A stretch of DNA of 64,000 nucleotides from the NCBI RefSeq assembly GCF_050632385.1, contig NZ_CP192599.1, positions 3,534,001 to 3,598,000 of the forward strand, in the 5' to 3' direction. The notes under the pieces are model-generated. The model was given only the letters and a program-made list of their open reading frames with translations. It had not been told where the DNA came from and did no database searches. This document shows positions 8,602-17,474 of this stretch, one piece after another (the stretch's first letter is position 1; every line of letters begins with the position of its first letter). Made by a program: the position numbers and the translations under genes. This DNA is from Humitalea sp050632385 (GTDB lineage Bacteria > Pseudomonadota > Alphaproteobacteria > Acetobacterales > Acetobacteraceae).

Positions 8602-9942
8602 GTGGACCCGATCGTCCTGGCCCGCATCCAGTTCGCGGCCAATATCTCCTTCCACATCCTGTTCCCGACGATCACCATCGCGCTCGGCTGGATGCTGTTG
8701 TTCTTCAAGCTGCGGTTCAACCGCACGCGCGACGACGCCTGGATGGAAGCCTACCGATTCTGGGTGAAGGTCTTCGCCCTGTCCTTCGCCATGGGCGTTG
8801 TGTCCGGCGTCACCATGTCCTTCCAATTCGGCACGAACTGGCCCGGCTTCATGCAGAAGGTAGGCAATATCGCGGGGCCGCTGCTGGCCTACGAGGTGCT
8901 GACCGCTTTCTTCCTCGAAGCCTCCTTCCTCTCCGTCATGCTCTTCGGCTTCGGCCGCGTGCCCAACAAGATCCATACGATGGCGACGGTGCTGGTCGCC
9001 GGTGGCACCACGCTCTCCGCATTCTGGATCATCGCGCTGAATTCCTGGATGCAGACGCCGCAAGGCTTCGAAATCCGCGACGGCGTCGTGCACGCGACCG
9101 ACTGGGTCGCGGTGATCTTCAACCCCTCGATGCCCTATCGCCTGACGCATATGCTGCTGGCCTCGGGGCTGACCGTATCCTTCCTCGTCGCGGGGCTTTC
9201 GGCCTGGCGCTGGCTGCGCGGCGATGCCTCGGCCGGCGTGCTGAAGGCGATGCGCACAGGCGTGACCCTGGCCGCTGTCCTGATCCCCGTGCAAATCTAC
9301 GTCGGCGATGCGCATGGCCTGAACACGCTGGAATACCAGCCGCAGAAAATCGCCGCGATGGAAGGCATCTGGCAGACCGAGCGCGATGCCGGGCTACGCC
9401 TCTTCGCCATCCCTGATGCCGCGACGCGCAGCAATCGCTTCGAGATCGAGATCCCCTACCTCGCCTCCCTCATCCTCACCCATTCGCTGGATGGCGAGAT
9501 CCGTGGGTTGAACGAATTCCCCGACCATCCGCCCGTGGCGCCCCTGTTCTTCGCCTTCCGCATCATGGTGGGCGTGGGCATGCTGATGCTGCTGGTGTCC
9601 TGGACATCGCTCTGGACCATCCATCGACGCGGCCCGACGCGGCTGATCGGCTGGGCGCTGGTATGCATGACCTTCTCCGGCTGGGTCGCAACGCTCTCCG
9701 GCTGGTATGTGACCGAGATCGGCCGCCAGCCCTGGCTGGTTTCCGGCGTGCTGCGCACGTCGGAGGCCGCGGGTCCGGTCGCGGCGACCACCATCGCCTC
9801 GTCGCTGATCCTCTACCTGATCGTCTATGGCGTGCTGCTGGCCGCCTATATCGGCACGCTGATGCATCTGGCGCGGCGGCCGGACCTGGTGACGCCGGAA
9901 ATCGCCGGCGGCTTGCCGGACCCCAAGGAGGGACTCGTGTGA
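8602..9942 (+). CDS. cydA: cytochrome bd-type quinol oxidase subunit I
   Basis: Subunit I of cytochrome bd oxidase, the haem- and quinol-binding subunit that reduces oxygen to water at the inner membrane without proton pumping. Length is 446 residues with nine or so membrane segments. The haem-region motif GRQPWLV and the early FxxARIQFAxNISFHILFP region are present. The Q-loop is short, as in the cyanide-insensitive (CioA) branch. Start is GTG at 8602 with AAGGAG eight bases upstream. It follows the GbsR-type regulator closely and is followed by cydB with a one-base overlap. Confidence 0.93.
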   Translation: MDPIVLARIQFAANISFHILFPTITIALGWMLLFFKLRFNRTRDDAWMEAYRFWVKVFALSFAMGVVSGVTMSFQFGTNWPGFMQKVGNIAGPLLAYEVLTAFFLEASFLSVMLFGFGRVPNKIHTMATVLVAGGTTLSAFWIIALNSWMQTPQGFEIRDGVVHATDWVAVIFNPSMPYRLTHMLLASGLTVSFLVAGLSAWRWLRGDASAGVLKAMRTGVTLAAVLIPVQIYVGDAHGLNTLEYQPQKIAAMEGIWQTERDAGLRLFAIPDAATRSNRFEIEIPYLASLILTHSLDGEIRGLNEFPDHPPVAPLFFAFRIMVGVGMLMLLVSWTSLWTIHRRGPTRLIGWALVCMTFSGWVATLSGWYVTEIGRQPWLVSGVLRTSEAAGPVAATTIASSLILYLIVYGVLLAAYIGTLMHLARRPDLVTPEIAGGLPDPKEGLV

Positions 9943-10955
9943 TGGATGCCCTTCCCCCCGGCGCCTGGCTGCCGATCGTCTTCGCCGGGCTGATGGCCAT
10001 CGCCATGCTCGCCTATGCCGTGCTGGACGGCTTCGACCTCGGCGTCGGCATCCTGCTGCGGCATGTGCCGGATGAGGACAGCCGCGACCGCATGATCGCC
10101 TCCATCGGCCCCTTCTGGGATGCGAACGAGACCTGGCTGGTGCTGGGTGTCGGGTTGCTGCTGGTCGCCTTCCCGATGGCGCATGGCCTCATCCTGACCG
10201 CGCTCTACATCCCCGTGGTGCTGATGCTGGCGGCGTTGATCATCCGCGGCGTCGCCTTCGAATTTCGTGTGAAGGCGCCGGAAAGCCAGAAGCCGCGCTG
10301 GGACATCGCCTTCCAGGCGGGCTCCTACCTCGCCAGCTTCGCGCAGGGCTGGATGCTCGGCCTCTATATCCAGGGGCTGCCGGAGCCTGGCTGGGTCTCC
10401 CTCGGCTTCGCCTTCCTCTGCGGCATCTTCGTCGTCGCGGGCTATGCGCTGGTCGGTGCCTGCTGGCTGGTGTGGCGGACGGAGGGCGATTTGCAGGAAC
10501 GCGCCATCGCCTGGGCGCGCGTCGCGCTTGTGCTGACCTGGATCGGGGTGCTGGTGGTTTCGGCGGCGACGCCGCTGGCCAGCCCGCGCATCCTGGACCG
10601 CTGGTTCGCCTTTCCGCAGATCCTGGGCCTGGCGCCGATCCCGCTGGCGACGACCGCGCTGTTCCTGTTGGCCTTCCTGACCTTGCGCCGCATGCCGCGC
10701 CGGGATTCGACGCTGGACTGGGTGCCCTTCGCCGCCGTGGTCGGCATCTTCGTGCTGTGCTTCCAGGGCCTGGCCTATTCCTTCTGGCCCTATGTGGTGC
10801 CGGACCGGATGACCATCTTCCAGGCGGCCAGCGCGCCGGAGGCGCTGATGATCATTCTGGTCGGCGCGATCGCGGTGCTGCCGATGATCCTGCTCTACAC
10901 GATCTTCGTCTGGCGGATCTTCGGCGGGAAGGCGACGGCGCTGAAATACTATTGA
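9942..10955 (+). CDS. cydB: cytochrome bd-type quinol oxidase subunit II
   Basis: Subunit II of the bd oxidase, 337 residues, with the family's N-terminal LDGFDLGVG motif, the NETWLV segment and RGVAFEFR; about eight membrane helices. The ATG overlaps the cydA stop (TGATG), giving translational coupling. No cydX-like small gene is visible in the 68 bases before the next gene, and no cydDC assembly transporter is in the window, as is common for the CIO branch. Confidence 0.93.
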   Translation: MDALPPGAWLPIVFAGLMAIAMLAYAVLDGFDLGVGILLRHVPDEDSRDRMIASIGPFWDANETWLVLGVGLLLVAFPMAHGLILTALYIPVVLMLAALIIRGVAFEFRVKAPESQKPRWDIAFQAGSYLASFAQGWMLGLYIQGLPEPGWVSLGFAFLCGIFVVAGYALVGACWLVWRTEGDLQERAIAWARVALVLTWIGVLVVSAATPLASPRILDRWFAFPQILGLAPIPLATTALFLLAFLTLRRMPRRDSTLDWVPFAAVVGIFVLCFQGLAYSFWPYVVPDRMTIFQAASAPEALMIILVGAIAVLPMILLYTIFVWRIFGGKATALKYY

Positions 10956-11023
10956 TTGCAGGACGAAGCTTCACGCGGCATCGGGTGGGTGAGACACTTC
11001 CCTGCCCGATTCTGGAGTCCGTG

Positions 11024-11536
11024 ATGGCGACGTCCCACACAATCGCCGTCCTGTTCCTGCTGGCCGTCGGTGCGGGTTGCACCGCGGTCGAACCGCAGCC
11101 GGCGGAAGCGGCACCTCCGGCGGCGGTGGCGCCCGTGGTGGCGGCCGAGGCCCTGCCGGCCATGCCCGCCATCGCCTTGGCGCCGCGCCGGACCTGGCGC
11201 CGCCTTCCCGTCGCCGCCGATGGCCCCATCGCGGAGGCCTTCGCGGCATCCCCGGTGACCCGCCACCCCTCCGGCCTGCGCCGCGTCTGGCTGGTGATGA
11301 ACCTGGCCGAGCCGATCCACATGCCGGAAACGGGCGGCCAGGCGCGCAGCGTCGCCTACCTGGCCGACTACCGCTGCGATCGCCCCGCCTGGCATCCGGT
11401 GCAAGGCAACTGGTACCGCGACCGTAACGCCGTCGGCCTGATCGTCCGCGACCTGCCACGCGGCCCCGATGCATTGCGCGAGGTGCGGAACGGGACACTG
11501 GTGGATGTGCTGGTGGATGCGGCCTGCGCGCTGTAG
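11024..11536 (+). CDS. hypothetical exported protein
   Basis: A 170-residue protein with an N-terminal hydrophobic segment ending at GAGC, a weak lipobox, then an alanine/proline-rich linker to about residue 60. The C-terminal part has a compact fold signature: conserved-looking WLVMN, YLADYRCDR and GNWYRDR. The pattern resembles surface-adhesin E-like domains, but I cannot assign it. The ATG at 11024 follows GGAGT at a normal distance. It lies 68 bases after cydB in the same direction, possibly on the same transcript, and is followed by the stem-loop cluster. Confidence 0.6.
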   Translation: MATSHTIAVLFLLAVGAGCTAVEPQPAEAAPPAAVAPVVAAEALPAMPAIALAPRRTWRRLPVAADGPIAEAFAASPVTRHPSGLRRVWLVMNLAEPIHMPETGGQARSVAYLADYRCDRPAWHPVQGNWYRDRNAVGLIVRDLPRGPDALREVRNGTLVDVLVDAACAL

Positions 11537-11561
11537 TCGAGTATTGGGAGGTTGCGCCAGT

Positions 11562-11774
11562 GGAAGGGGCTTCGCCCCCTCCACACCACCCCGACCAGGG
11601 GCCGCCGCCCCTGGACCGGCGGAGTATTGGTAAAATAAAGAGAAGGGCATCGCGCGACCTCGATCAGTCGAGCACCTGAGACGCCCCTCTCTTTATTTTA
11701 CCAAATCGCGTGGGTTCCAAGGGGTCACGGCCCCTTGGTGGGGAGAGTTTGAGAGGGCCAAAGCCCCTTTCAAA
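11562..11774. repeat. cluster of five stem-loops between convergent genes
   Basis: Between two convergent genes there are successive inverted repeats. The first (11562-11582) is an imperfect GGAAGGGGC/GCCCCCTCC pair. The second (11595-11614) has arms CCAGGGGC and GCCCCTGG. The third is the long hairpin 11627-11704. The fourth (11717-11738) has arms CCAAGGGG and CCCCTTGG. The fifth (11748-11774) is imperfect, starting TTTGAGAGGGC. They probably act as bidirectional terminators; the density suggests copies of a dispersed intergenic repeat family. Confidence 0.65.
11627..11704. repeat. long inverted repeat with nested hairpin
   Basis: Arms of 22 bases (11627-11648 and 11683-11704) match except at one position that would still pair as G-U. 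They contain the AT-rich core GTAAAATAAAGAGA, strikingly different from the surrounding GC-rich DNA. The 34-base loop contains its own small dyad, CTCGA-TCAG-TCGAG. The structure could be a terminator or the terminal part of a small non-autonomous element. Confidence 0.7.
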
Positions 11775-11791
11775 GCGCGACTTTCCCAATT

Positions 11792-12862
11792 CTATACCAA
11801 CCCCGCCACCCCCGCCTCACCCGCCAACCGGTCCAGCAGCGCCATCAGCGCCGGTGCCAGGGGCACGCCATGCGCCACCCGGTCCCGCCGGCGCTGCGCA
11901 CGCATTTCGCCGGGCATGCGGATGCGGTCCACACCGGGCAGGCGCACGCTCTGCCGCAGGTCTTCCAGGTGTCGCGCCACATCCGCGTGGAACTCGGCGG
12001 GGTCGAGGAAGCGGGACACATCCAGCGCGATCAGCACATGTCCCGTCTCGGTGACCGTCGCGTCATCGGCGTTGAAGTCCACCACATCCTTGCCAAACGC
12101 CGCGCGGTTCAAGGGGCCGGCGAGCAGGCCCAGCACCAGCGCCAGCCCCGATCCCTTGTAGCCACCGATCGGCAGCAACACGCCCTCGGCTGATTTTTTC
12201 GGGTCGGTCAGCGGTTCGCCGGTGGTGCGGTCCACCATCCAGCCCTCCGGCATCGGTTGGCCCAGCAGGGCGTGGCCCTTGACGGTGCCGTAGGACACCA
12301 CGGTCGTCGCCATATCCAGCACCACCGGGTCGGCGTCGCCCATCGGGATCGCGATGGCCAGCGGGTTGGTGCCGAGCAGGCTGTCCGACCCGCCCCAGGG
12401 CGCCATGTGATTGGCCGAGGCAACCACCGTGTAGATGCCGATCATCCCCGCCGGCAGCGGCAAGGTGGCATAGACGGCGCCCGATCCCGCGTGGTTGGAG
12501 CGTCGCGCGCCGACCCAGGCGATACCGGTTTCGCGGGCGATTTCCACCGCCGTCGCCCCGGCTTGCGACATCACCAGGTGGCCCATGCCGTTGTCGCCCT
12601 CGACCACCGCGACGGCGGGGGCGCGGCGGGACACGGTGATGTTGGGCTGCGGGTTCATGCCCTTGGCTTGCAGGCGGCGGACGTATTGCGGCAGGCGGAA
12701 AATGCCATGGGCATCGGCGCCGGTCAGGTCGGCCTCCACCATCAGCGTCCCGACGCGGGCGGCATCGGCCGGGCGCAAGCCGTTGGCGACCAGCACCCGG
12801 GCGATGAAGGCTTCCATCGCGGGGGCGGCAAAGCGCCGGGCGTCGCCGCTGTCGATCGCCAT
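11792..12862 (-). CDS. Ldh family oxidoreductase (malate/L-lactate dehydrogenase, LDH2 type)
   Basis: NAD(P)-dependent dehydrogenase of the LDH2/MDH2 superfamily, which includes ureidoglycolate, sulfolactate and delta-1-piperideine-2-carboxylate reducing enzymes. The 356-residue protein carries family motifs ADLTGADAHGIFRLP, RRSNHAGSGAVY, LLGTNPLAIAIP and GGYKGSGLAL. The ATG at 12862 is one base after the upstream amidohydrolase stop; the additional N-terminal frame lies within that gene. It is the last gene of a GntR-amidohydrolase-Ldh unit, so a hydroxy- or keto-acid substrate is likely, but the exact one is unknown. Confidence 0.85.
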   Translation of the reverse strand: MAIDSGDARRFAAPAMEAFIARVLVANGLRPADAARVGTLMVEADLTGADAHGIFRLPQYVRRLQAKGMNPQPNITVSRRAPAVAVVEGDNGMGHLVMSQAGATAVEIARETGIAWVGARRSNHAGSGAVYATLPLPAGMIGIYTVVASANHMAPWGGSDSLLGTNPLAIAIPMGDADPVVLDMATTVVSYGTVKGHALLGQPMPEGWMVDRTTGEPLTDPKKSAEGVLLPIGGYKGSGLALVLGLLAGPLNRAAFGKDVVDFNADDATVTETGHVLIALDVSRFLDPAEFHADVARHLEDLRQSVRLPGVDRIRMPGEMRAQRRRDRVAHGVPLAPALMALLDRLAGEAGVAGLV

Positions 12863-12863
12863 G

Positions 12864-13853
12864 TCAGCCGGCCTGGAACAGGCGGCGGGCGTTGCCTTCC
12901 AGCACGGCGGCACGGGTGGCGGGGTCGGCGGTCGCGGCCATCACCTCGGCGACGCCGGTTTCGGTGCCCATGTCGAAGGGGTAGTCGGTGCCATAGGTGA
13001 TGCGCGCCGCCCCCACCTGCGATAGCAGGAAGCCCAGGGTTGCCGCGTCATGCGTGATGCTGTCGTGCAGCAGGCGGTCGATGCTGTCCGCCGGGTCGCC
13101 CTTCAGCCGCGATTTTGGCTCTGGCCGCACCGCCCAGCCGTGGCGGAAGCGCCCAGCCTGATAGGGCACGAAGCCGCCGCCATGGCTCAGGCAGAAGCGG
13201 ATATTGGGGAAGCGCTCAATCACGCCGCCAAAGACCAGGCTGGCCGCGGCGATGGTGGTTTCCAGCGGATTCCCGATCAGGTTGGTCAGGTAGTAGGACT
13301 TCATCCGCCCCGCCGCGACGACCTTGTGCGGATGCACCAGCACATAGAGCGCGTGGCGATCCATCACGTCCCAGACCGCATCCAGTGCCGGATCGTCCAG
13401 GTTCTCGCCCCGGATGTTCGATCCGATGTGCACGCCGCGCAGGCCGTGCACGGTCACCGCGCGTTCCAGGGTGGCGGCGGCGGAGACCGGGTCCTGCATG
13501 GCCGCCGTCGCCATGCCGATGAAGCGGTCGGGATGGGCCGCGACCAGGGCGGCGATCGCCTCGTTCTGGATTTCCGCGACGGTGGCGGCGGCGCCGGCAT
13601 CTGCCTCATAGAGAAAGGTATGCGGCACGTTGCAGATCACGTGCATGTCGCTGCCCTGGCGTGCCATGTCGGCAAAACGGCGCTCCAGGTCCCAGGCGCC
13701 GCGCGGAAAGGGATTCTGGCGGACGTCGAGGATTTCCAGGACGCCGTGGTCGTCGGACATCTTGGTCAATTTCGGCGCCAGCGAAGGCACCTCACGCGCG
13801 ATCTGGGCGATCATCGCCTCTGACAGGACATGCGTATGGGCGTCGATGACCAT
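12864..13853 (-). CDS. amidohydrolase_2 family protein (aminocarboxymuconate-semialdehyde decarboxylase-like)
   Basis: TIM-barrel amidohydrolase of the ACMSD type, 329 residues. It begins MVIDAHTH, the HxH metal motif, and has the later metal or active-site residues LVHPHK, LSHGGG and YGTDYPFD. ACMSD-like members are non-hydrolytic decarboxylases or hydrolases acting on aromatic ring-cleavage products and related acids. I chose the ATG at 13853, which places the HxH motif at the very start as usual and has GGAAG nine bases upstream. It lies 67 bases after the GntR gene and touches the Ldh gene. Confidence 0.83.
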   Translation of the reverse strand: MVIDAHTHVLSEAMIAQIAREVPSLAPKLTKMSDDHGVLEILDVRQNPFPRGAWDLERRFADMARQGSDMHVICNVPHTFLYEADAGAAATVAEIQNEAIAALVAAHPDRFIGMATAAMQDPVSAAATLERAVTVHGLRGVHIGSNIRGENLDDPALDAVWDVMDRHALYVLVHPHKVVAAGRMKSYYLTNLIGNPLETTIAAASLVFGGVIERFPNIRFCLSHGGGFVPYQAGRFRHGWAVRPEPKSRLKGDPADSIDRLLHDSITHDAATLGFLLSQVGAARITYGTDYPFDMGTETGVAEVMAATADPATRAAVLEGNARRLFQAG

Positions 13854-13920
13854 TTGGGGCGCTTCCAGTTCGTTAGGATGATACAGGACGAATCTGGAGC
13901 GTGCGGTCAAGAGGCTGAAT

Positions 13921-14712
13921 TCAGGTCACCGCGGCCAATACCTTCTTCGCCGCCTTCACGCAGGGCCGGCGCAGCGCCCGGCGGAAGGAAAACGCATCGG
14001 CGCGGAAATAGGTCCGCGTGCAGTCGATCGCCCGGCCGCCGGCATCGAAGGTCACCCGTTCGGTCAGCACGATCGGATCCTGCGGGGCGATGTCCAGCAC
14101 CTCCGCGCGGAAGTCATCGGCGGTGATGACTTCGATCCGCTCATCGGCTTCCTGCGCCTCAAGCCCGAAGCGCACTTCCAGCAGCAGGTGGATCGGCTGG
14201 TCGAGTTCGGCCAGCAGCAGGTCCGGTGCCAGCGCTTCGGGCACGAAGACCGTCCGCATCGCCACGGGGTTGCCGTCGCGCGACAGCAGGCGGCGCACCT
14301 TGTGCACCGGCGCCCCGGGCGCGATGCCCAGCCGACGGGCGATCCAGTCCGGGCAAGGCAGGGTTTCGGCGCCATGCACCGTGATGTCGGCGGCCGGCGC
14401 CAGGTCGAAGCCGGTGGTCAGGAAATGCCCGGGGTCGGACAGGGCCAGATCCTGCCGCGCCAGGCGGACGAAGGTGCCCCGCCCCTGCTGGCGCAGCAGC
14501 AGCCCCTCATTCACCAGCGACGTCACCGCCTGGCGCACTGTGATGCGCGACAGCCGGTAATGGTCGCAAAGCTCGGCCTCGGTCGGGATCCGGTCGCCGG
14601 CCACGAGGTCGAAGGTGATCAGGTCGCGCAGCGCGTGCTTGAGCTGCAACCACAAGGGGGTTGAGCTGCCGCCGCGCAGCGCGCGCAGGGGGGAAGGGGT
14701 CGGTTGGTCCAT
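13921..14712 (-). CDS. GntR family transcriptional regulator, HutC/UTRA type
   Basis: 263-residue regulator. The N-terminal GntR winged helix spans about residues 20-85 (PLWLQLKHALRD, the HTH CDHYRLSRITVRQAVTSLV, and RQQGRGTFV). The C-terminal UTRA effector domain has the family ERIEVITADD and LTERVTF segments. It is divergent from a Bug binding protein and upstream of the amidohydrolase and Ldh genes on its own strand. It probably controls both in response to an organic acid. Start ATG at 14712. Confidence 0.87.
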   Translation of the reverse strand: MDQPTPSPLRALRGGSSTPLWLQLKHALRDLITFDLVAGDRIPTEAELCDHYRLSRITVRQAVTSLVNEGLLLRQQGRGTFVRLARQDLALSDPGHFLTTGFDLAPAADITVHGAETLPCPDWIARRLGIAPGAPVHKVRRLLSRDGNPVAMRTVFVPEALAPDLLLAELDQPIHLLLEVRFGLEAQEADERIEVITADDFRAEVLDIAPQDPIVLTERVTFDAGGRAIDCTRTYFRADAFSFRRALRRPCVKAAKKVLAAVT

Positions 14713-14823
14713 GAGGCTGACACTATACCAACGCGACAAAAAGTTGAATCGCTTGACATGGGCCGCATGAAGGATAGGTCATGCATTGTCATAAGGCACA
14801 GGATGGTGCCAAGGGAGGAACAG
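14713..14823. promoter_or_regulatory. divergent promoter region between gntR and Bug gene
   Basis: This 111-base gap serves two divergent genes. On the plus strand a TTGACA at 14753-14758 is a good -35 candidate, but no strong -10 lies at the right distance. On the minus strand TATAGT (complement of 14722-14727) is a -10 candidate. I did not find a clear operator dyad. Confidence 0.35.
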
Positions 14824-15831
14824 ATGAACCGACGCCAGGTCATTGCATTCGGGGGCGCCATCGGTGGCGGGATGATGGTTGGCGGTCGGCAGGCCCTGGC
14901 CCAGGCGGCCCCGGCCGCCGCGGGCTTCCCCAACCGGCCGGTGCGCCTGGTCATTCCCCTGGTGCCCGGCGGATCGACCGACGTCATCGCCCGGATCATC
15001 GCCGAACCGCTGTCGCGCATGCTCGGCCAGCCCGTGATCGTGGAGAACCGGCCCGGTGCGAATGGCTGGATCGCCAATGAATACGTCGCGCGCCAACCGG
15101 CCGATGGGCATACGCTGATCGTCAACAACGTCTCGACCGGCGCGATCAACGAGGCCCTGGCCACCCCGGACCGGCGCATACGCCCGTCGCGCGACCTGGC
15201 GCCGATCACGAACCTGGTGGAACTGCCGCAGGTGCTGGTCGCAGGCGCCCAGGTTCCCGCCACCAACCTGGCCGAATTCATCGCCCTGGCGAAGGCGGCG
15301 CCGACGCCGCTGGCCTTCGCCTCGGCCGGTGTCGGATCGTACCAGCACATCGACCTTGAGGTTTTCGCCAAGACCGCGGGCATCACCCTGCTGCACGTGC
15401 CGCTGCGCGGCGCGGGTGAGATGCTGGCCCCCGTGCTGCGCGGCGACATGCAGTTGACGAAGCTTGCCATCACCTCGGTGCAGCAGCAGATCGCGGCCGG
15501 GCGGCTGCGTGCGCTTGCGGTGGATACCACCGAACGGCTGGCGCAGCTTCCGGACGTGCCGACCATGACGGAACAGGGCTTTCCGGGCGCGCCGACCCGG
15601 CTGTGGAATGGCGTCTTCGCGCCGGCCGGCACGCCGCCCGCCATCATCGCGCTGCTGCACGCCCGCATCGCCGAGGTGATGGCCGACCCAGCACTGCGGG
15701 CCAGCCAGGAAGCCCAGGGCGTGCAGGTCACGGTCAGCGCCAACCCCGACGCCTTCGCCACCTATTTCGCCGCCGATGTCGCGCGCTGGACGCGGCTGAT
15801 CGCCGACTACGGGATCAATACCACGGCCTGA
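14824..15831 (+). CDS. Bug/TctC family tripartite tricarboxylate transporter substrate-binding protein
   Basis: Periplasmic binding protein of the Bug family, 335 residues, with a twin-arginine style leader (NRRQVIAFGG, cleaved near QALAQ). The family pattern runs FPNRPVRLVIPLVPGGSTD at the mature start, VENRPGANGWIA, DGHTLIV, SAGVGSYQHID and LPDVPTMTEQGFPG. GGGAGG lies five bases before the ATG. Bug proteins usually bind carboxylates. Divergence from gntR suggests the ligand is processed by the amidohydrolase or dehydrogenase encoded there. No TctA/TctB is present in the window. Confidence 0.9.
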   Translation: MNRRQVIAFGGAIGGGMMVGGRQALAQAAPAAAGFPNRPVRLVIPLVPGGSTDVIARIIAEPLSRMLGQPVIVENRPGANGWIANEYVARQPADGHTLIVNNVSTGAINEALATPDRRIRPSRDLAPITNLVELPQVLVAGAQVPATNLAEFIALAKAAPTPLAFASAGVGSYQHIDLEVFAKTAGITLLHVPLRGAGEMLAPVLRGDMQLTKLAITSVQQQIAAGRLRALAVDTTERLAQLPDVPTMTEQGFPGAPTRLWNGVFAPAGTPPAIIALLHARIAEVMADPALRASQEAQGVQVTVSANPDAFATYFAADVARWTRLIADYGINTTA

Positions 15832-15857
15832 ATGGACGCGGGCTGAATGGACGCCGG
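15828..15857 (+). repeat. 15-bp tandem duplication
   Basis: CTGAATGGACGCGGG is followed at once by CTGAATGGACGCCGG, differing at one base. The first copy includes the stop codon of the Bug gene. The duplication creates two tiny frames starting ATGGACGC before lnt; nothing suggests that they are expressed. Confidence 0.6.
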
Positions 15858-15905
15858 CTCCGGCGGCGGGTAAGCGCGCAGCGACCCCACCGTCGAGGCG
15901 ACCTG

Positions 15906-17474
15906 GTGATCCCGCATATCCTGGCCTTTTTCACCACCCAGACCGGCTGGCGGGCCGGGCTTCTGGCCTTCGGCATCGGCGCGGGCTCCGCACTGGCCTT
16001 GCCACCGGTGCATGCGCTGCCCGTGTTGTGGCTGACCATCCCGGGGCTGCTGGCAATGCTGGGCGCGGCCCGGACGTGGCGGAGCGCGGGCTTGCGGGGC
16101 CTTTGCTTCGGCTGGGGCTTCAACGTCGCCGGGCTCTACTGGATCACGCATGCGCTGCTGACCGATGTCGCGACCTGGTGGTGGCTGGTGCCGATCGCGG
16201 TGCCGGCGCTCGCGCTGCCGCTTGGCGCCTTCACCGTGCTGCCGGCCTTGGCGGCCTATTGGGCGCGGCCGGGCTGGGCGCGGGTGCTGGGTTTCGCCGC
16301 AATCTGGATCGCGGCCGAGATGCTGCGCGGCGTGGTGCTGACCGGCTTTCCCTGGAACCTGATCGGCACCGTCTGGGCCTTCCACGCCGTGCCGTTGCAG
16401 GGGGCGGCCCTGGTTGGCGCGCATGGCCTGGGGCTGGCGACGCTGGTGCTGGCCGCCCTGCCGATCCTGGGGGCGCGGACCATGCTGGCGGGGTTGGGCG
16501 TGCTGCTGCTGGTGCTGACCGCCAGCGCCGCACGGTTGTGGCGCGAGGAACCCACGCCCCCCGGCGCGGCCCTGGTCATCGTGCAGGCCAATATCCCCCA
16601 GGAAGCGAAGTGGCGCGAGGACAGCCGCGTGCCGAACTTCCGCACCCACCTGGACCTGACGCGCGAAGGCATGGCCCGCGCCGAGCGCATGGTGCCGCCG
16701 GGCACGCGGCTGGTCGCGATCTGGCCGGAAACCGCCAGCCCCTTCCTGCTCGGCGCCGATCCCGTCGCGCAACGGCTGGCGGCCGAGGCCTTGCCGGACG
16801 GCGCGTTGCTGCTCGCCGGCACGGTGCGGGCGGAATTCGCCCCGGACGGATCGCTGGCAGCACTGTTCAACAGCCTGGTGGCGCTCGATTCCGATGGGCT
16901 GGTCCAGGGCACCTATGACAAGGCGCACCTCGTTCCTTTCGGCGAATACATGCCGCTGCGGGGGCTGCTGCCGATCCGCCTGGTGCACGGCAGCCGCGAT
17001 TTTTCGGCCGGGCCCGGGCGCGTGGTGGTGCCGCTGCCGGGGCTGCCCCCGGCCGGTCCGCTGATTTGCTACGAGGTGATTTTTCCCGGTGAGGTTGTGG
17101 GCGCGGACCGCCCGGGCTGGTTGCTGAACGTGACCAACGACGGCTGGTTCGGCGTCTCGACCGGCCCCTACCAGCACCTGGCCGCGGCACGGTTGCGCGC
17201 GGTCGAGGAAGGCCTGCCACTCGCCCGCGCGGCCCAGACCGGGATCTCGGCGGTGATCGACGCACGGGGGCGCGTTGTCGGCCGGCTTGGCCTCGATACC
17301 GCGGGTGTGCTGGTGGCGCCGCTGCCCGGCGCACTCCCGCCGACGGTCTTCGCACGGGCCGGGCTTGCATCGCCCGGGTTGTTACTGGTCGCCTGCCTTA
17401 TCGCTGTGGGGGTGCTGCACCGCCGCATAACCCCTCAAAGTAATCCCAATAACGAGATTTCTCGAAAGAGTTGA
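15906..17474 (+). CDS. lnt: apolipoprotein N-acyltransferase
   Basis: Inner-membrane enzyme that transfers a third acyl chain to the N-terminal cysteine of lipoproteins. 522 residues: about six to eight N-terminal membrane segments, then a periplasmic nitrilase domain. The catalytic triad is visible as Glu in WPETASP, Lys in KAHLVPFGEY and Cys in ICYEVIFP. A closing hydrophobic segment near the C-terminus (LLLVACLIAVGVL) is also typical. The best start is GTG at 15906 with GAGG seven bases upstream. In related bacteria it directly follows corC; here about 11.7 kb intervenes. Confidence 0.92.
   Translation: MIPHILAFFTTQTGWRAGLLAFGIGAGSALALPPVHALPVLWLTIPGLLAMLGAARTWRSAGLRGLCFGWGFNVAGLYWITHALLTDVATWWWLVPIAVPALALPLGAFTVLPALAAYWARPGWARVLGFAAIWIAAEMLRGVVLTGFPWNLIGTVWAFHAVPLQGAALVGAHGLGLATLVLAALPILGARTMLAGLGVLLLVLTASAARLWREEPTPPGAALVIVQANIPQEAKWREDSRVPNFRTHLDLTREGMARAERMVPPGTRLVAIWPETASPFLLGADPVAQRLAAEALPDGALLLAGTVRAEFAPDGSLAALFNSLVALDSDGLVQGTYDKAHLVPFGEYMPLRGLLPIRLVHGSRDFSAGPGRVVVPLPGLPPAGPLICYEVIFPGEVVGADRPGWLLNVTNDGWFGVSTGPYQHLAAARLRAVEEGLPLARAAQTGISAVIDARGRVVGRLGLDTAGVLVAPLPGALPPTVFARAGLASPGLLLVACLIAVGVLHRRITPQSNPNNEISRKS

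Noticed and set aside
15832..15885. Tiny frames ATGGACGCGGGCTGA and the following ATG frame before lnt
   Set aside because: They arise from the 15-bp duplication, encode 4-8 residues and have no ribosome sites.
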